Shown here: positions 7,894 to 16,118 of the stretch, piece by piece
Numbering within the stretch: the stretch's first letter is position 1
Layout: every line of letters starts with the position of its first letter
From: JBFWUM01 sp050247255
GTDB taxonomy: Bacteria; Acidobacteriota; Vicinamibacteria; Vicinamibacterales; UBA2999
NCBI GenBank assembly: GCA_050247255.1
Contig: JBFWUM010000018.1
Location: 1-64,000 of the forward strand
Direction: 5' to 3'
Length of the DNA stretch: 64,000 nt
Program-made: the position numbers and the translations under genes
The notes under the pieces: model-generated
Told to the model about the DNA's origin: nothing
The model's input: only the letters and a program-made list of their open reading frames with translations
The model's database searches: none

Positions 7894-8688
7894 TCACCGG
7901 CGCGCCGACCAGGTGCCGCCGCCGGACACGGTCCCGTCCATCACGTCGCCGCGCACGCGTCCCGTGTAGGTGCGGCCGTCGGCCACAAACGTGATCTCCT
8001 CGCCGCGCAGCTTCCCCTCGGTGATCGCGGCGCTCCCGAGCGTCCCCGCCACGTTCTGAAAGTCCTGCGTCAGCACCAGCTCCCCCTGCGGCGTGGTCCA
8101 GGTGCCTGCCACCTTCGCCGGCACGATCCACAGCAGGATCGAGCACCATGCCTGGCAGTCCGGCCGCGTCTCCGTGTAGTCGGGCTCCCAGCCTTCCATG
8201 CCGAACGTGTTCGAGACGATGCGGCTGCCCGGCGCCAGGTTGAAGAACTTCGAGCGCAGCTGGAACATGTTGCTCGGCAGCAGGAAGAGCGCCATGACGT
8301 TGGCCTTCGAGATGTCGGCCTGGAACATGTCGCCCTGGACGAACTGCGCCGTGTCGCCGACGCCCGCTTCCGCAGCGAGCCGCTTCGACAGTTCGACCAT
8401 CTCGGGGTTGAACTCGACGCCAAGCGCCCGGGCCCCGCGCCTGGCCGCGGCGATCACGTTGCGGCCATCACCAGAACCGAGGTCGATCACGAAGTCGGCG
8501 GGCGTCACCCGGGCGATATCGAGCATCTTCTCGACCGTCTCCGGCGGGGTCGGCACCCAGACGACGTCCTTACCGGGCTGCCCGACGACGGGCTCGAAGG
8601 GCTGCGCGGGCGCCTGCTGGGCGGAGGCGGCTGTGGCCAGCATCAGCCACGCCGCGGTTGCCATCGGCATCACGCGAATCTGAATCAT
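7894..8688 (-). CDS. Exported class I SAM-dependent methyltransferase-like protein
   Basis: 264 residues. An N-terminal signal peptide (basic start, hydrophobic AAWLMLATAA, cleavage after ASA near residue 23) precedes a Rossmann methyltransferase domain. Motif I is FVIDLGSGDGRN (near residue 67), followed by the acidic end of strand 2 in ALGVEFNP. Residues after about 185 form a small beta-rich C-terminal domain (GTWTTPQGELVLTQDF and GGTWS), perhaps a ligand-binding module. The domain order is seen in other bacterial hypothetical methyltransferases. SAM is a cytoplasmic cofactor, so export of this fold is odd and the activity is uncertain. It shares an upstream region with the divergent kinase gene. 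Confidence 0.75.
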   Translation of the reverse strand: MIQIRVMPMATAAWLMLATAASAQQAPAQPFEPVVGQPGKDVVWVPTPPETVEKMLDIARVTPADFVIDLGSGDGRNVIAAARRGARALGVEFNPEMVELSKRLAAEAGVGDTAQFVQGDMFQADISKANVMALFLLPSNMFQLRSKFFNLAPGSRIVSNTFGMEGWEPDYTETRPDCQAWCSILLWIVPAKVAGTWTTPQGELVLTQDFQNVAGTLGSAAITEGKLRGEEITFVADGRTYTGRVRGDVMDGTVSGGGTWSARR

Positions 8689-8715
8689 GACCGGCCGATC
8701 CTAACATCCGGGGGG

Positions 8716-8721
8716 ATACAA
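8716..8721 (+). promoter_or_regulatory. -10 box TACAAT for the GAF/PAS kinase gene
   Basis: TACAAT lies 38 bp before the GTG at 8760, in the 71-bp divergent intergenic region. No convincing -35. The reading frame stays open between this box and the GTG, so a non-canonical upstream start is possible. Confidence 0.4.
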
Positions 8722-8759
8722 TCCCGGGCACGCCCAACCACGCAGAACTCGAACGGCTC

Positions 8760-10457
<1,698 letters not shown>

Positions 10458-10464
10458 TGATCGC

Positions 10465-11940
10465 GTGGTCCCGCGCGTCCGCTTCGCTCCGTCCCCCACC
10501 GGGTACCTGCACGTAGGCGGCGCCCGCACGGCGCTGTTCAACTGGCTCTACGCGCGCCGCCACGGCGGCGTGTTCGTGCTGCGCATCGAGGACACCGACA
10601 CCGAGCGCTCGTCGGCGGAGATGGTCGACGGCATTCTCGACGGGATGCGATGGCTCGGGCTGACGTGGGACGAAGGCCCCGGCATCGGCGGGCCGCACGA
10701 GCCGTACTTCCAGTCGGCGCGATACGACCGGCATCGCGCCGCGGCCGACGCCCTCGTCGCATCCGGACGCGCCTACTACTGCTACTGCACCACCGAGCGG
10801 CTGCGCGCCGAGCGCGGGCGCGCCGAGGCACGGGGCGAAGCCTGGCAGTACGATCGCGCCTGCCTGGCGCTCACCGTTGAGGAGGTCGCGCGGCGCGAGG
10901 CGGCCGGCGCGCCGCGCGCGGTGCGCGTCAAGGTGCCCCCCGGCGTGACCGCGTTCGATGACGTGGTGCACGGACGAATCGAGTTCGATGGCGCGAACAT
11001 CGAGGACTTCGTTATCGTCCGCGCCGACGGCCACCCCCTCTACCACCTTTCGGTCGTCGTCGACGACATCGACATGCGGATCACGCACGTGGTCCGCGGC
11101 GACGACCACATCTCGAACACGCCGAAACACGTGCTGCTGTTCCAGGCGCTCGGCGCGGCGGTGCCGTCGTTCGCGCACGTGCCGTTGATCCTCGGCGCCG
11201 ACAAGAAGCGGCTCAGCAAGCGGCACGGCGCGACGTCGGTGACCGAGTACCGGCGCCAGGGGTACCTGGCTGACGCGATCGTGAATTTCCTGGCGCTGCT
11301 CGGGTGGTCACCCGGTGACGATCGCGAGCTGATGTCGCGCGACGAGTTGATCGGCAGCTTCGCGCTGGAGGGGATCAGCGGTGGCAACGCCGTGTTCGAC
11401 ACCGCCAAGCTCGATTGGATGAACGGCCAGTACATCGCGCGGCTGCCGGTGGACGCGCTCGCGTCGCAGGTCGTGCCGCTGCTCGCCGAGGCCGGCCTCT
11501 GGCCTCCACCCGACGAGCGCGCGGGGTCCTCCTGGCTCCATCGGCTGCTCGAACTCCTGCGCCCGCGCGCCAAGCGACTGACCGACTTCGTCGAGCAGGC
11601 GCGCCCCTTCCTGATGGATACGGTTGAGTACGACCCGGATGCCGCCGCCCGGCACCTCACCGCTCCCGAGGTGCCGGGACATCTCGACGCGCTGGTCAGC
11701 GCGCTGCGTACTGCCGCGCCCTTCGATGAGCCACATGTGGAAGCGGTGGTGCGAGGAACGGCAGAACAGCGGGGCCTCAAAGCGGGCGCCCTCATCCATA
11801 CAGTGCGGGTAGGAATTACCGGGCGGATGACGAGCCCGGGGATTTTCGAGAGCCTCGTGCTCCTGGGACAGGATCGGGCCGTCGTGCGGCTCGAACGAGC
11901 GCGCACGTACGCCGCCGGGCAGACCCCCTCGATTCGCTAG
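10465..11940 (+). CDS. gltX: Glutamyl-tRNA synthetase
   Basis: 491 residues. It charges tRNA-Glu (and, in many bacteria without GlnRS, tRNA-Gln) with glutamate. The class I signature is at the N-terminus (RVRFAPSPTGYLHVGGARTALF, HIGH-like motif at HVGG). The KMSKS-like loop is KKRLSKRHGA (near 253-262). The C-terminal helical anticodon-binding region is complete, as is the length. The start is GTG at 10465, 7 bp after the kinase stop, so the two are probably co-transcribed, an unusual pairing. There is no zinc-binding cysteine cluster. A CCGCG/CGCGG hairpin follows the stop but has no T-run. Confidence 0.96.
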   Translation: MVPRVRFAPSPTGYLHVGGARTALFNWLYARRHGGVFVLRIEDTDTERSSAEMVDGILDGMRWLGLTWDEGPGIGGPHEPYFQSARYDRHRAAADALVASGRAYYCYCTTERLRAERGRAEARGEAWQYDRACLALTVEEVARREAAGAPRAVRVKVPPGVTAFDDVVHGRIEFDGANIEDFVIVRADGHPLYHLSVVVDDIDMRITHVVRGDDHISNTPKHVLLFQALGAAVPSFAHVPLILGADKKRLSKRHGATSVTEYRRQGYLADAIVNFLALLGWSPGDDRELMSRDELIGSFALEGISGGNAVFDTAKLDWMNGQYIARLPVDALASQVVPLLAEAGLWPPPDERAGSSWLHRLLELLRPRAKRLTDFVEQARPFLMDTVEYDPDAAARHLTAPEVPGHLDALVSALRTAAPFDEPHVEAVVRGTAEQRGLKAGALIHTVRVGITGRMTSPGIFESLVLLGQDRAVVRLERARTYAAGQTPSIR

Positions 11941-12176
11941 AAAACCGCGGATTTCGCGGCTCGCCTCGGCAAAACCCCCGATCAATCCGAGCTCTTCCAT
12001 ATAACCGGTTCCACGGATGGTCCGCGTGTGTGGAGCTAAGTTCCTATATTGATGAGAGTTACACGATCTCCACTCCTGAGCCGTGGCACTTCGGTTGCAG
12101 CCGACCTGCGCCGGACGCGAACACCCCGTGGGTTGGTATACGGCCGCGGGCGACGGAGTGACAGCAGGAGGTTAGT
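11941..12176 (+). promoter_or_regulatory. Intergenic leader before the KGG protein gene
   Basis: 236 bp without a gene. A TATATT hexamer at 12045-12050 is the best -10 candidate; no matching -35 is visible. AGGAGG at 12166-12171 is the ribosome-binding site for the next gene. The roughly 125-nt leader could carry regulation, but I see no strong structure in it. Confidence 0.3.
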
Positions 12177-12437
12177 GTGGCTAAAGAGGATCGCGGATTC
12201 GCCTCGATGGACCGTGCCAAGCAGCGCGAGATTGCCAGCAAGGGTGGCAAGGCGGCCCACCAGAAGGGGACGGCCCACGAGTGGACCAGCGAGGAGGCGC
12301 GCGAAGCCGGCCGCAAGGGTGGGATGGCGAGCCACCAGCGGCGCCGGGAGCAGCAGGGAGGCGACCAGGGTGACACCGGCGTGACCGACGCTGGCCTGGG
12401 CAGCGACACCAGCGCGCCGACCGATCAGATTCAGTAA
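12177..12437 (+). CDS. KGG-motif stress-induced protein
   Basis: 86 residues, hydrophilic, no signal peptide. Two KGG-type repeats are clear: GFASMDRAKQREIASKGGKA and the later SEEAREAGRKGGMASHQRR, the pattern of con10-like stress-induced acidophilic-repeat proteins. The C-terminal third (from about residue 58) is Gly/Asp/Thr-rich and likely disordered. The start is GTG, chosen because AGGAGG lies five bases before it. The family is induced by general stress in other bacteria; its molecular role is unknown. A strong terminator at 12455-12498 closes the unit, so it is probably a single-gene transcript. Confidence 0.88.
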   Translation: MAKEDRGFASMDRAKQREIASKGGKAAHQKGTAHEWTSEEAREAGRKGGMASHQRRREQQGGDQGDTGVTDAGLGSDTSAPTDQIQ

Positions 12438-12454
12438 CGCAGATCACGCCTTTT

Positions 12455-12498
12455 CAAGCGGCGGCGGCGCCCGCGTTGCGCCACGCCGCTTGTTCTTT
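12455..12498 (+). terminator. Rho-independent terminator after the KGG gene
   Basis: Nested stem: CAAGCGGCG pairs with CGCCGCTTG, and inside it GGCGC pairs with GCGCC around a seven-base loop. TTCTTT follows at 12493-12498. It sits 18 bp after the KGG stop codon and abuts the tRNA promoter. Confidence 0.8.
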
Positions 12499-12499
12499 G

Positions 12500-12505
12500 T
12501 ACAAT
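12500..12505 (+). promoter_or_regulatory. -10 box TACAAT for tRNA-Gln
   Basis: TACAAT lies 38 bp upstream of the tRNA 5' end. TTGCGC at 12476-12481 (18-bp spacer) could be the -35 and would lie inside the preceding terminator stem. Confidence 0.5.
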
Positions 12506-12543
12506 CAATGATTCCTGCTCCCGCAAGGGTCGCGATCTAGAAC

Positions 12544-12617
12544 TGGGAGGTCGTTCAACGGTAGGACACGGCGCTCTGGACGCCGTTATCGGGGTTCGAA
12601 TCCCTGCCTCCCAGCCA
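12544..12617 (+). tRNA. tRNA-Gln (anticodon CTG)
   Basis: A full cloverleaf can be drawn. The acceptor stem TGGGAGG pairs with CCTCCCA (12607-12613), followed by discriminator G and an encoded CCA (12615-12617). The anticodon stem CGGCG/CGCCG closes the loop CTCTGGA with anticodon CTG at 12576-12578, reading CAG. The T-arm contains GGTTCGAATCC. The D-arm is short (GTTCAACGGTAGGAC). Confidence 0.96.
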
Positions 12618-12744
12618 GCCTTCGCTCACGCCGCGCGTGAGCTACGGCTAGGCAGGCTCTCGTCAGCGTAAGTTCCAAAGCTGCCTAGCTCTTGCGAGCG
12701 CACCCACACGCGAAGGCTGTCTCGCCGAAGCTCCCGCAGGGAGC
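12616..12744. repeat. Nested inverted-repeat (branched) element after tRNA-Gln
   Basis: Outer arms CAGCCTTCGC (12616-12625) and GCGAAGGCTG (12710-12719) enclose two further stems. One is GCTCACGC/GCGTGAGC with a 3-nt loop (12624-12642). The other is GCTAGGCAG (12647-12655)/CTGCCTAGC (12681-12689). A separate GCTCCC-GCA-GGGAGC hairpin follows at 12730-12744. The first arm starts inside the tRNA CCA. Together they could fold as a multi-branched structure. The 260 bp between the tRNA and the GIY-YIG start hold no gene. Confidence 0.7.
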
Positions 12745-12877
12745 GAAGGGGGACCACCCTTGAAATTCCCGCGCACCGCATCCAACCGCTACGAGGAAGG
12801 AATTTCTTCGTTGTCATCAGAACTCTAGGCTTTAGAGGGCGTCCGCGGCGGCGCGACGCATGCTTAATGCCTCGGCC

Positions 12878-13141
12878 ATGCATGGGCTCGAGAAGGCGAT
12901 CGTCTACATCGTTCAAAGCGAGACATCACCCGAACACTTCTACGTCGGCATGACGAACGACGTGGAAGCGCGGCTCGAGTGGCACAACACGGGCCCTTCG
13001 GGCCACACGAGACGCTACCGGCCGTGGAGACTTCTGGTGTCAATGAAGTTCCGGACCGAACAGGCCGCCGTTCGCTTCGAGCGCTACCTCAAGTCCGGCT
13101 CCGGCCGTGCATTCGCGAAGCGACACTTCGGCGTGTCCTGA
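12878..13141 (+). CDS. Small GIY-YIG nuclease-domain protein
   Basis: 87 residues, essentially a lone GIY-YIG domain (YhbQ/UrcA-like class). The motif is seen as IVYIVQS followed by HFYVGMTNDVEARLEWHN, so the first Gly-Ile-Tyr is replaced by Ile-Val-Tyr. The conserved Arg of helix 1 is in EARLEWHN. The family glutamate is probably in VRFERYLKSGSGRAFAKRHF. The ATG at 12878 is preferred over one 18 bp upstream because the domain begins right after it. Lone proteins of this kind are often multicopy and lie near tRNAs and palindromes. Here a tRNA and a nested inverted repeat directly precede it. Function in the cell is uncertain. Confidence 0.85.
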   Translation: MHGLEKAIVYIVQSETSPEHFYVGMTNDVEARLEWHNTGPSGHTRRYRPWRLLVSMKFRTEQAAVRFERYLKSGSGRAFAKRHFGVS

Positions 13142-13170
13142 ACGCGCGCGTCTGCGAGAATTGAACGCGG

Positions 13171-14071
13171 ATGGCTGCAGCGAGCGATCGGTCGGAAGAA
13201 GGTGGCACACGTCGGCGGAGCATCGTGGTCCCGGCGATCCTCGGCATCGTCCTCTTCGCCGTGGCCATCGCCGTCCTCCTCTGGTCGGCCTCTCCCGACC
13301 GCACCATCGGACGCCTCGAACACGAAGTGGTGTCGGACTTCTCGACAATCCGCATCAGGAGCAACGGCGACGTTCGCGTCATGACCTTCGTCCGCGACAA
13401 CGGCGAAGAGGTTGTGCAGACCCGCGCGAATCTGGCCGAGCCGCACACCCTCGTCGCGCCGTATGCCCGGGCGATGTTCACCAGCTACTTGTATCAGCCC
13501 GAGCCACGTCGCGTGCTCATCGTTGGCCTCGGCGGCGGCGCAATGGTCCGCTTCCTGATCCATCACGAACCGGACGTGGAGATTGACGCCGTCGAGATCG
13601 ATCCGGCGGTCGTCCGCCTAGGCCGAGTGAGCACTTCGGCGTCCGGTCCGGCGGCAACGTCCGCATCCATACCGCCGACGCGGTGGCGTTCATCGAGTCC
13701 GCCGAGAACCGGTACGACCTGATCCTCATGGACGCGTTCCTGCGCCCATCGGACGACACCGACGCCACTGGCGTACCGGCGCGCCTCAAGACGATCGAGT
13801 TCCTCGGCCGCCTGAAACAGGCGCTGGCCCCTGGCGGCGCCGTCTCGTTCAACGTCAACGAGCACGAGCGTATCGCCGACGATATCGCCACAGTGGAGGC
13901 AGCGTTCGGCGATGCCGCGGTGTACGCCGTCCCCTCGAGCGACAACAAGGTGGTCATCGCCGCGGAAGACACGTTGCCGGAAGACGATGATCTGCGCGCC
14001 CGCATCGATCCGCTCGAGACGCGTTTCGACGGCGCGTTGCCATTACGGACCTGCTCGGCAGCCGGGAGTAA
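13171..14071 (+). pseudogene. Spermidine-synthase-like protein, two frameshifts
   Basis: A membrane-anchored (helix at about residues 19-42) spermidine-synthase-type Rossmann protein is readable only across three frames. Frame one gives VLIVGLGGGAMVRFLI and DAVEIDPAVVRL. After about 13630 the sequence continues one frame over with EHFGVRSGGNVRIHTADAVAFIE and YDLILMDAF. Near 14043 it shifts again to end TDLLGSRE and TAA at 14069-14071. Restoring one base at each site gives exactly 301 codons. No slippery heptamer is visible, so programmed shifting is unlikely. Either the gene is dead or the draft sequence lost two bases. Family members without polyamine-binding acids have uncertain substrates. 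Confidence 0.8.
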
Positions 14072-14079
14072 GTCCGGGT

Positions 14080-14556
14080 TCAGCCCTTCCGAGCGGCGTC
14101 GATCGTGGCGACGTCGATCTTCTTCATCGGCATCATCGCCTCGAACGCCCGCTTCGCCTCGGCGCCGCCCGCCTCGATCGCCGCGCTCAGCGTGCGCGGC
14201 GTGATCTGCCAGGAGACACCCCACTTGTCCTTGCACCAGCCGCACATGCTCTCCTGGCCGCCGTTGCCGACGATGGCATTCCAGTAGCGATCGGTTTCTG
14301 CCTGATCGTCCGTCACTACCTGGAAGGAGAACGCCTCGCTCTGCTGGAACTGCGGGCCACCGTTGAGGCCGATGCAGGGAATCCCCATCACGGTGAACTC
14401 GACCGTCAGTACCTGCCCTTGCTTGCCGCCGGGGAAATCTGATGGCGCCGTGCGGACGGCGGTCACCTTACTGTCCGGGAATGTGGCGGCGTAGAAGCGC
14501 GCCGCGGCGTCGGCGTCCTTGTCGTACCAGAGGCAGATCGTGTTCTTTGGCGTCAT
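14080..14556 (-). CDS. VOC-superfamily (PhnB-like) protein
   Basis: 158 residues in the vicinal-oxygen-chelate fold, the group often labelled PhnB or 3-demethylubiquinone methyltransferase-like. Recognisable blocks are NTICLWYDKDADAAARFYAATFPDSKV at the start, GIPCIGLNGGPQFQQSEAFSF in the middle and DKWGVSWQITP near 113-123, then an AFEAMMPMKKID tail. This subfamily lacks a clear methyltransferase motif despite its label. Its true reaction is not established. It converges with the frameshifted gene (8 bp between the stops) and seems a stand-alone gene. Confidence 0.9.
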   Translation of the reverse strand: MTPKNTICLWYDKDADAAARFYAATFPDSKVTAVRTAPSDFPGGKQGQVLTVEFTVMGIPCIGLNGGPQFQQSEAFSFQVVTDDQAETDRYWNAIVGNGGQESMCGWCKDKWGVSWQITPRTLSAAIEAGGAEAKRAFEAMMPMKKIDVATIDAARKG

Positions 14557-14617
14557 GCCTCGTATGCTGGTTCGTCCCGGGGCCCTCGTTCAACCTCTTC
14601 TGCAAGGTTCACCCGCG

Positions 14618-15118
14618 TCACTTCCCTGGGCGGACGTCCCGCGTGCGCTCGATCCAGTGGCCCCACAACGGAAAGAGCCACATGGCGAGTCCGACAATTG
14701 CAATCGCCGTTGCGCCGGGGGGTGGCGGCGAGAACGGGCCGCTCGCCCAGATGACGATGGTGAAGAACAACAGGCTGGGAAGGGCCCAGCGGCTTTCGCC
14801 ATCCCGACGGGTGGTCGAGCGGCTGACAAGGCCGCCGATCACCCAGCGTGCCCGCGCCTGGGAAGGGCGCACCAGCATCGCGAGGACGGCACCCCAGACG
14901 ACCGCCATCAGCAGGCTGTGGCTCCAGGGGTAGCGCTCGAAGTTGAGCGGGGTGAATGCGGTGATGCCCGGCTGCACACTCACCTGCTCCGCGCCGAGGA
15001 GAAGCAGCACGGGCCACAACAGATCGAGGCCGAAGGCGGCGCCGATCAGGATGCCGAGCGACACCCTCGGCGAGGCAGGCTTCGCCGCCAGCGCCACGGC
15101 AAGATGACCGACGAACAC
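14618..15118 (-). CDS. Membrane-bound metal-dependent hydrolase-like (DUF457-type) protein
   Basis: 166 residues from the GTG at 15118. About four hydrophobic helices. The N-terminal VFVGHLAVALAAKPASP contains the metal-site-like GH..., and RYPWSHSLLMAVVWG carries the second conserved histidine (SHS), the pattern of YdjM/DUF457 proteins. Upstream in-frame codons run into the preceding gene and are not needed. The GTG falls exactly seven bases after the -10 box at 15125-15130, so the mRNA may be leaderless. The family is annotated from LexA-regulated YdjM; its activity is not proven. Confidence 0.75.
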   Translation of the reverse strand: MFVGHLAVALAAKPASPRVSLGILIGAAFGLDLLWPVLLLLGAEQVSVQPGITAFTPLNFERYPWSHSLLMAVVWGAVLAMLVRPSQARARWVIGGLVSRSTTRRDGESRWALPSLLFFTIVIWASGPFSPPPPGATAIAIVGLAMWLFPLWGHWIERTRDVRPGK

Positions 15119-15124
15119 GAGCGG

Positions 15125-15130
15125 ATTGTA
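15125..15130 (-). promoter_or_regulatory. -10 box TACAAT, probably leaderless start
   Basis: TACAAT reads on the minus strand with six bases between it and the GTG at 15118. Transcription would then begin at or next to the start codon. TTGCTG 19 bp upstream is a weak -35. The box lies just past the preceding gene's stop (15144). Confidence 0.45.
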
Positions 15131-15143
15131 GCCGTGGCTGGCC

Positions 15144-15485
15144 TTAGAACAGCAAATGCCACCCGAGGATGCCGCCGGCGACAGCCCCAATGGGCGCGCC
15201 AATCAACGCCCCCTTGAGGCCCGGGTCGTCGCAGTGACAGTTCGGCTCAATGGCCGCGCCAAGGTATCCGCCGCCGAAGAACCCGGCTGCCGCTCCCACA
15301 GCCGCGCCGAGCACCTTGTGGGTGACCGATCGTTCCCGCCGTGCCGCCTGGGCCGCGACTGCGTTCGCTGCACGGAGCTCTGGCGCGGGCAACGACGGAA
15401 TCACCAGCTGCGCGCGCGCGGGAGCAGGCGCCGCAACGAGCGCGAGGACTACGACAACGACGGCTGAGTATCGTGATCGGCTCAT
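15144..15485 (-). CDS. Exported glycine-zipper protein
   Basis: 113 residues. Signal peptide SAVVVVVLALVAAPAPARA ends near residue 25. A charged helical middle (about 38-58) precedes two glycine-rich hydrophobic segments (GAAVGAAAGFFGGGYLGAAI and GALIGAPIGAVAGGILG), a glycine-zipper pattern that usually inserts in or packs against membranes. A CHCDD cluster sits between them. No named family. It is transcribed towards the DUF457-type gene but that gene has its own promoter, so the two may be independent. Confidence 0.7.
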   Translation of the reverse strand: MSRSRYSAVVVVVLALVAAPAPARAQLVIPSLPAPELRAANAVAAQAARRERSVTHKVLGAAVGAAAGFFGGGYLGAAIEPNCHCDDPGLKGALIGAPIGAVAGGILGWHLLF

Positions 15486-15597
15486 CTGGCGGGCGGTTGC
15501 ATCTCCCGCGCCGAGCTCACGCCGATCTCACCTGTTTCTCACCTGCTGCTCAAGACTTCCCGGGGCCAGACGCCGACTCTGAGGACGGAGGATGTTC

Positions 15598-16068
15598 ATG
15601 CCCACCGTTGCCCCCAGTCCTGCCTGTCATCACACCACCATTCGGGTTGAAACCGAGCGCTCGACCGAGTTCATCGACCTCACCCCCAATCTCGAGGCGT
15701 TTGTCGCCGCCTCGGGCATCCAGTGGGGCCTGCTCAACGTCCAGTCGCGGCATACCACGGCGGCCCTCGTGGTCAACGAGCACGAGCCGCTGCTCCTGAC
15801 CGACGTGGCGCGCCTGCTCGACCGGCTGGCACCGGCCGATGCGTCCTACCGGCACGACATCATCACGCTGCGGGCCGGCAACTGCGCGCTCGGCGAGCCG
15901 CCCAACGGGCACTCCCATTGCCGGGCGCTGCTGCTCGAGCCGGCAGCGGCGCTGAACGTCGCGGACGGAGAGATCCAGCTCGGACGCTGGCAGCGGGTGT
16001 TCCTGGTCGAACTCGATGGACCGAGGAGCCGCGAGGTCTCGCTGCTCCTGCTCGGAGGCGCTCGTTGA
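15598..16068 (+). CDS. YjbQ-family protein (UPF0047)
   Basis: 156 residues. The family signature is present: the early T-T-I-x-V-x-T block (HHTTIRVETERSTEFIDLT), GLLNVQSRHTTAALVVNEHEP with its conserved His, Thr and Glu, and NGHSHCRALLL. YjbQ proteins show weak thiamine-phosphate synthase activity in vitro; the natural role is not settled. The ATG at 15598 has GGAGG six bases upstream, while the in-frame ATG at 15592 touches that GGAGG, so the later start is chosen. It is convergent with the PEP-utilising enzyme gene (50 bp between stops). Confidence 0.9.
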   Translation: MPTVAPSPACHHTTIRVETERSTEFIDLTPNLEAFVAASGIQWGLLNVQSRHTTAALVVNEHEPLLLTDVARLLDRLAPADASYRHDIITLRAGNCALGEPPNGHSHCRALLLEPAAALNVADGEIQLGRWQRVFLVELDGPRSREVSLLLLGGAR

Positions 16069-16118
16069 GTGCCCGGCCGGCGCCGGCACACCATCGGGCT
16101 CGTCCGAGGCGTGCGGAA

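Noticed and set aside
11945..11959. Hairpin CCGCG-GATTT-CGCGG after gltX as a terminator
   Set aside because: Short stem and no T-run follows.
13620..13645. Programmed ribosomal frameshift in the spermidine-synthase-like gene
   Set aside because: No slippery heptamer or following structure, and a second shift exists near the end.
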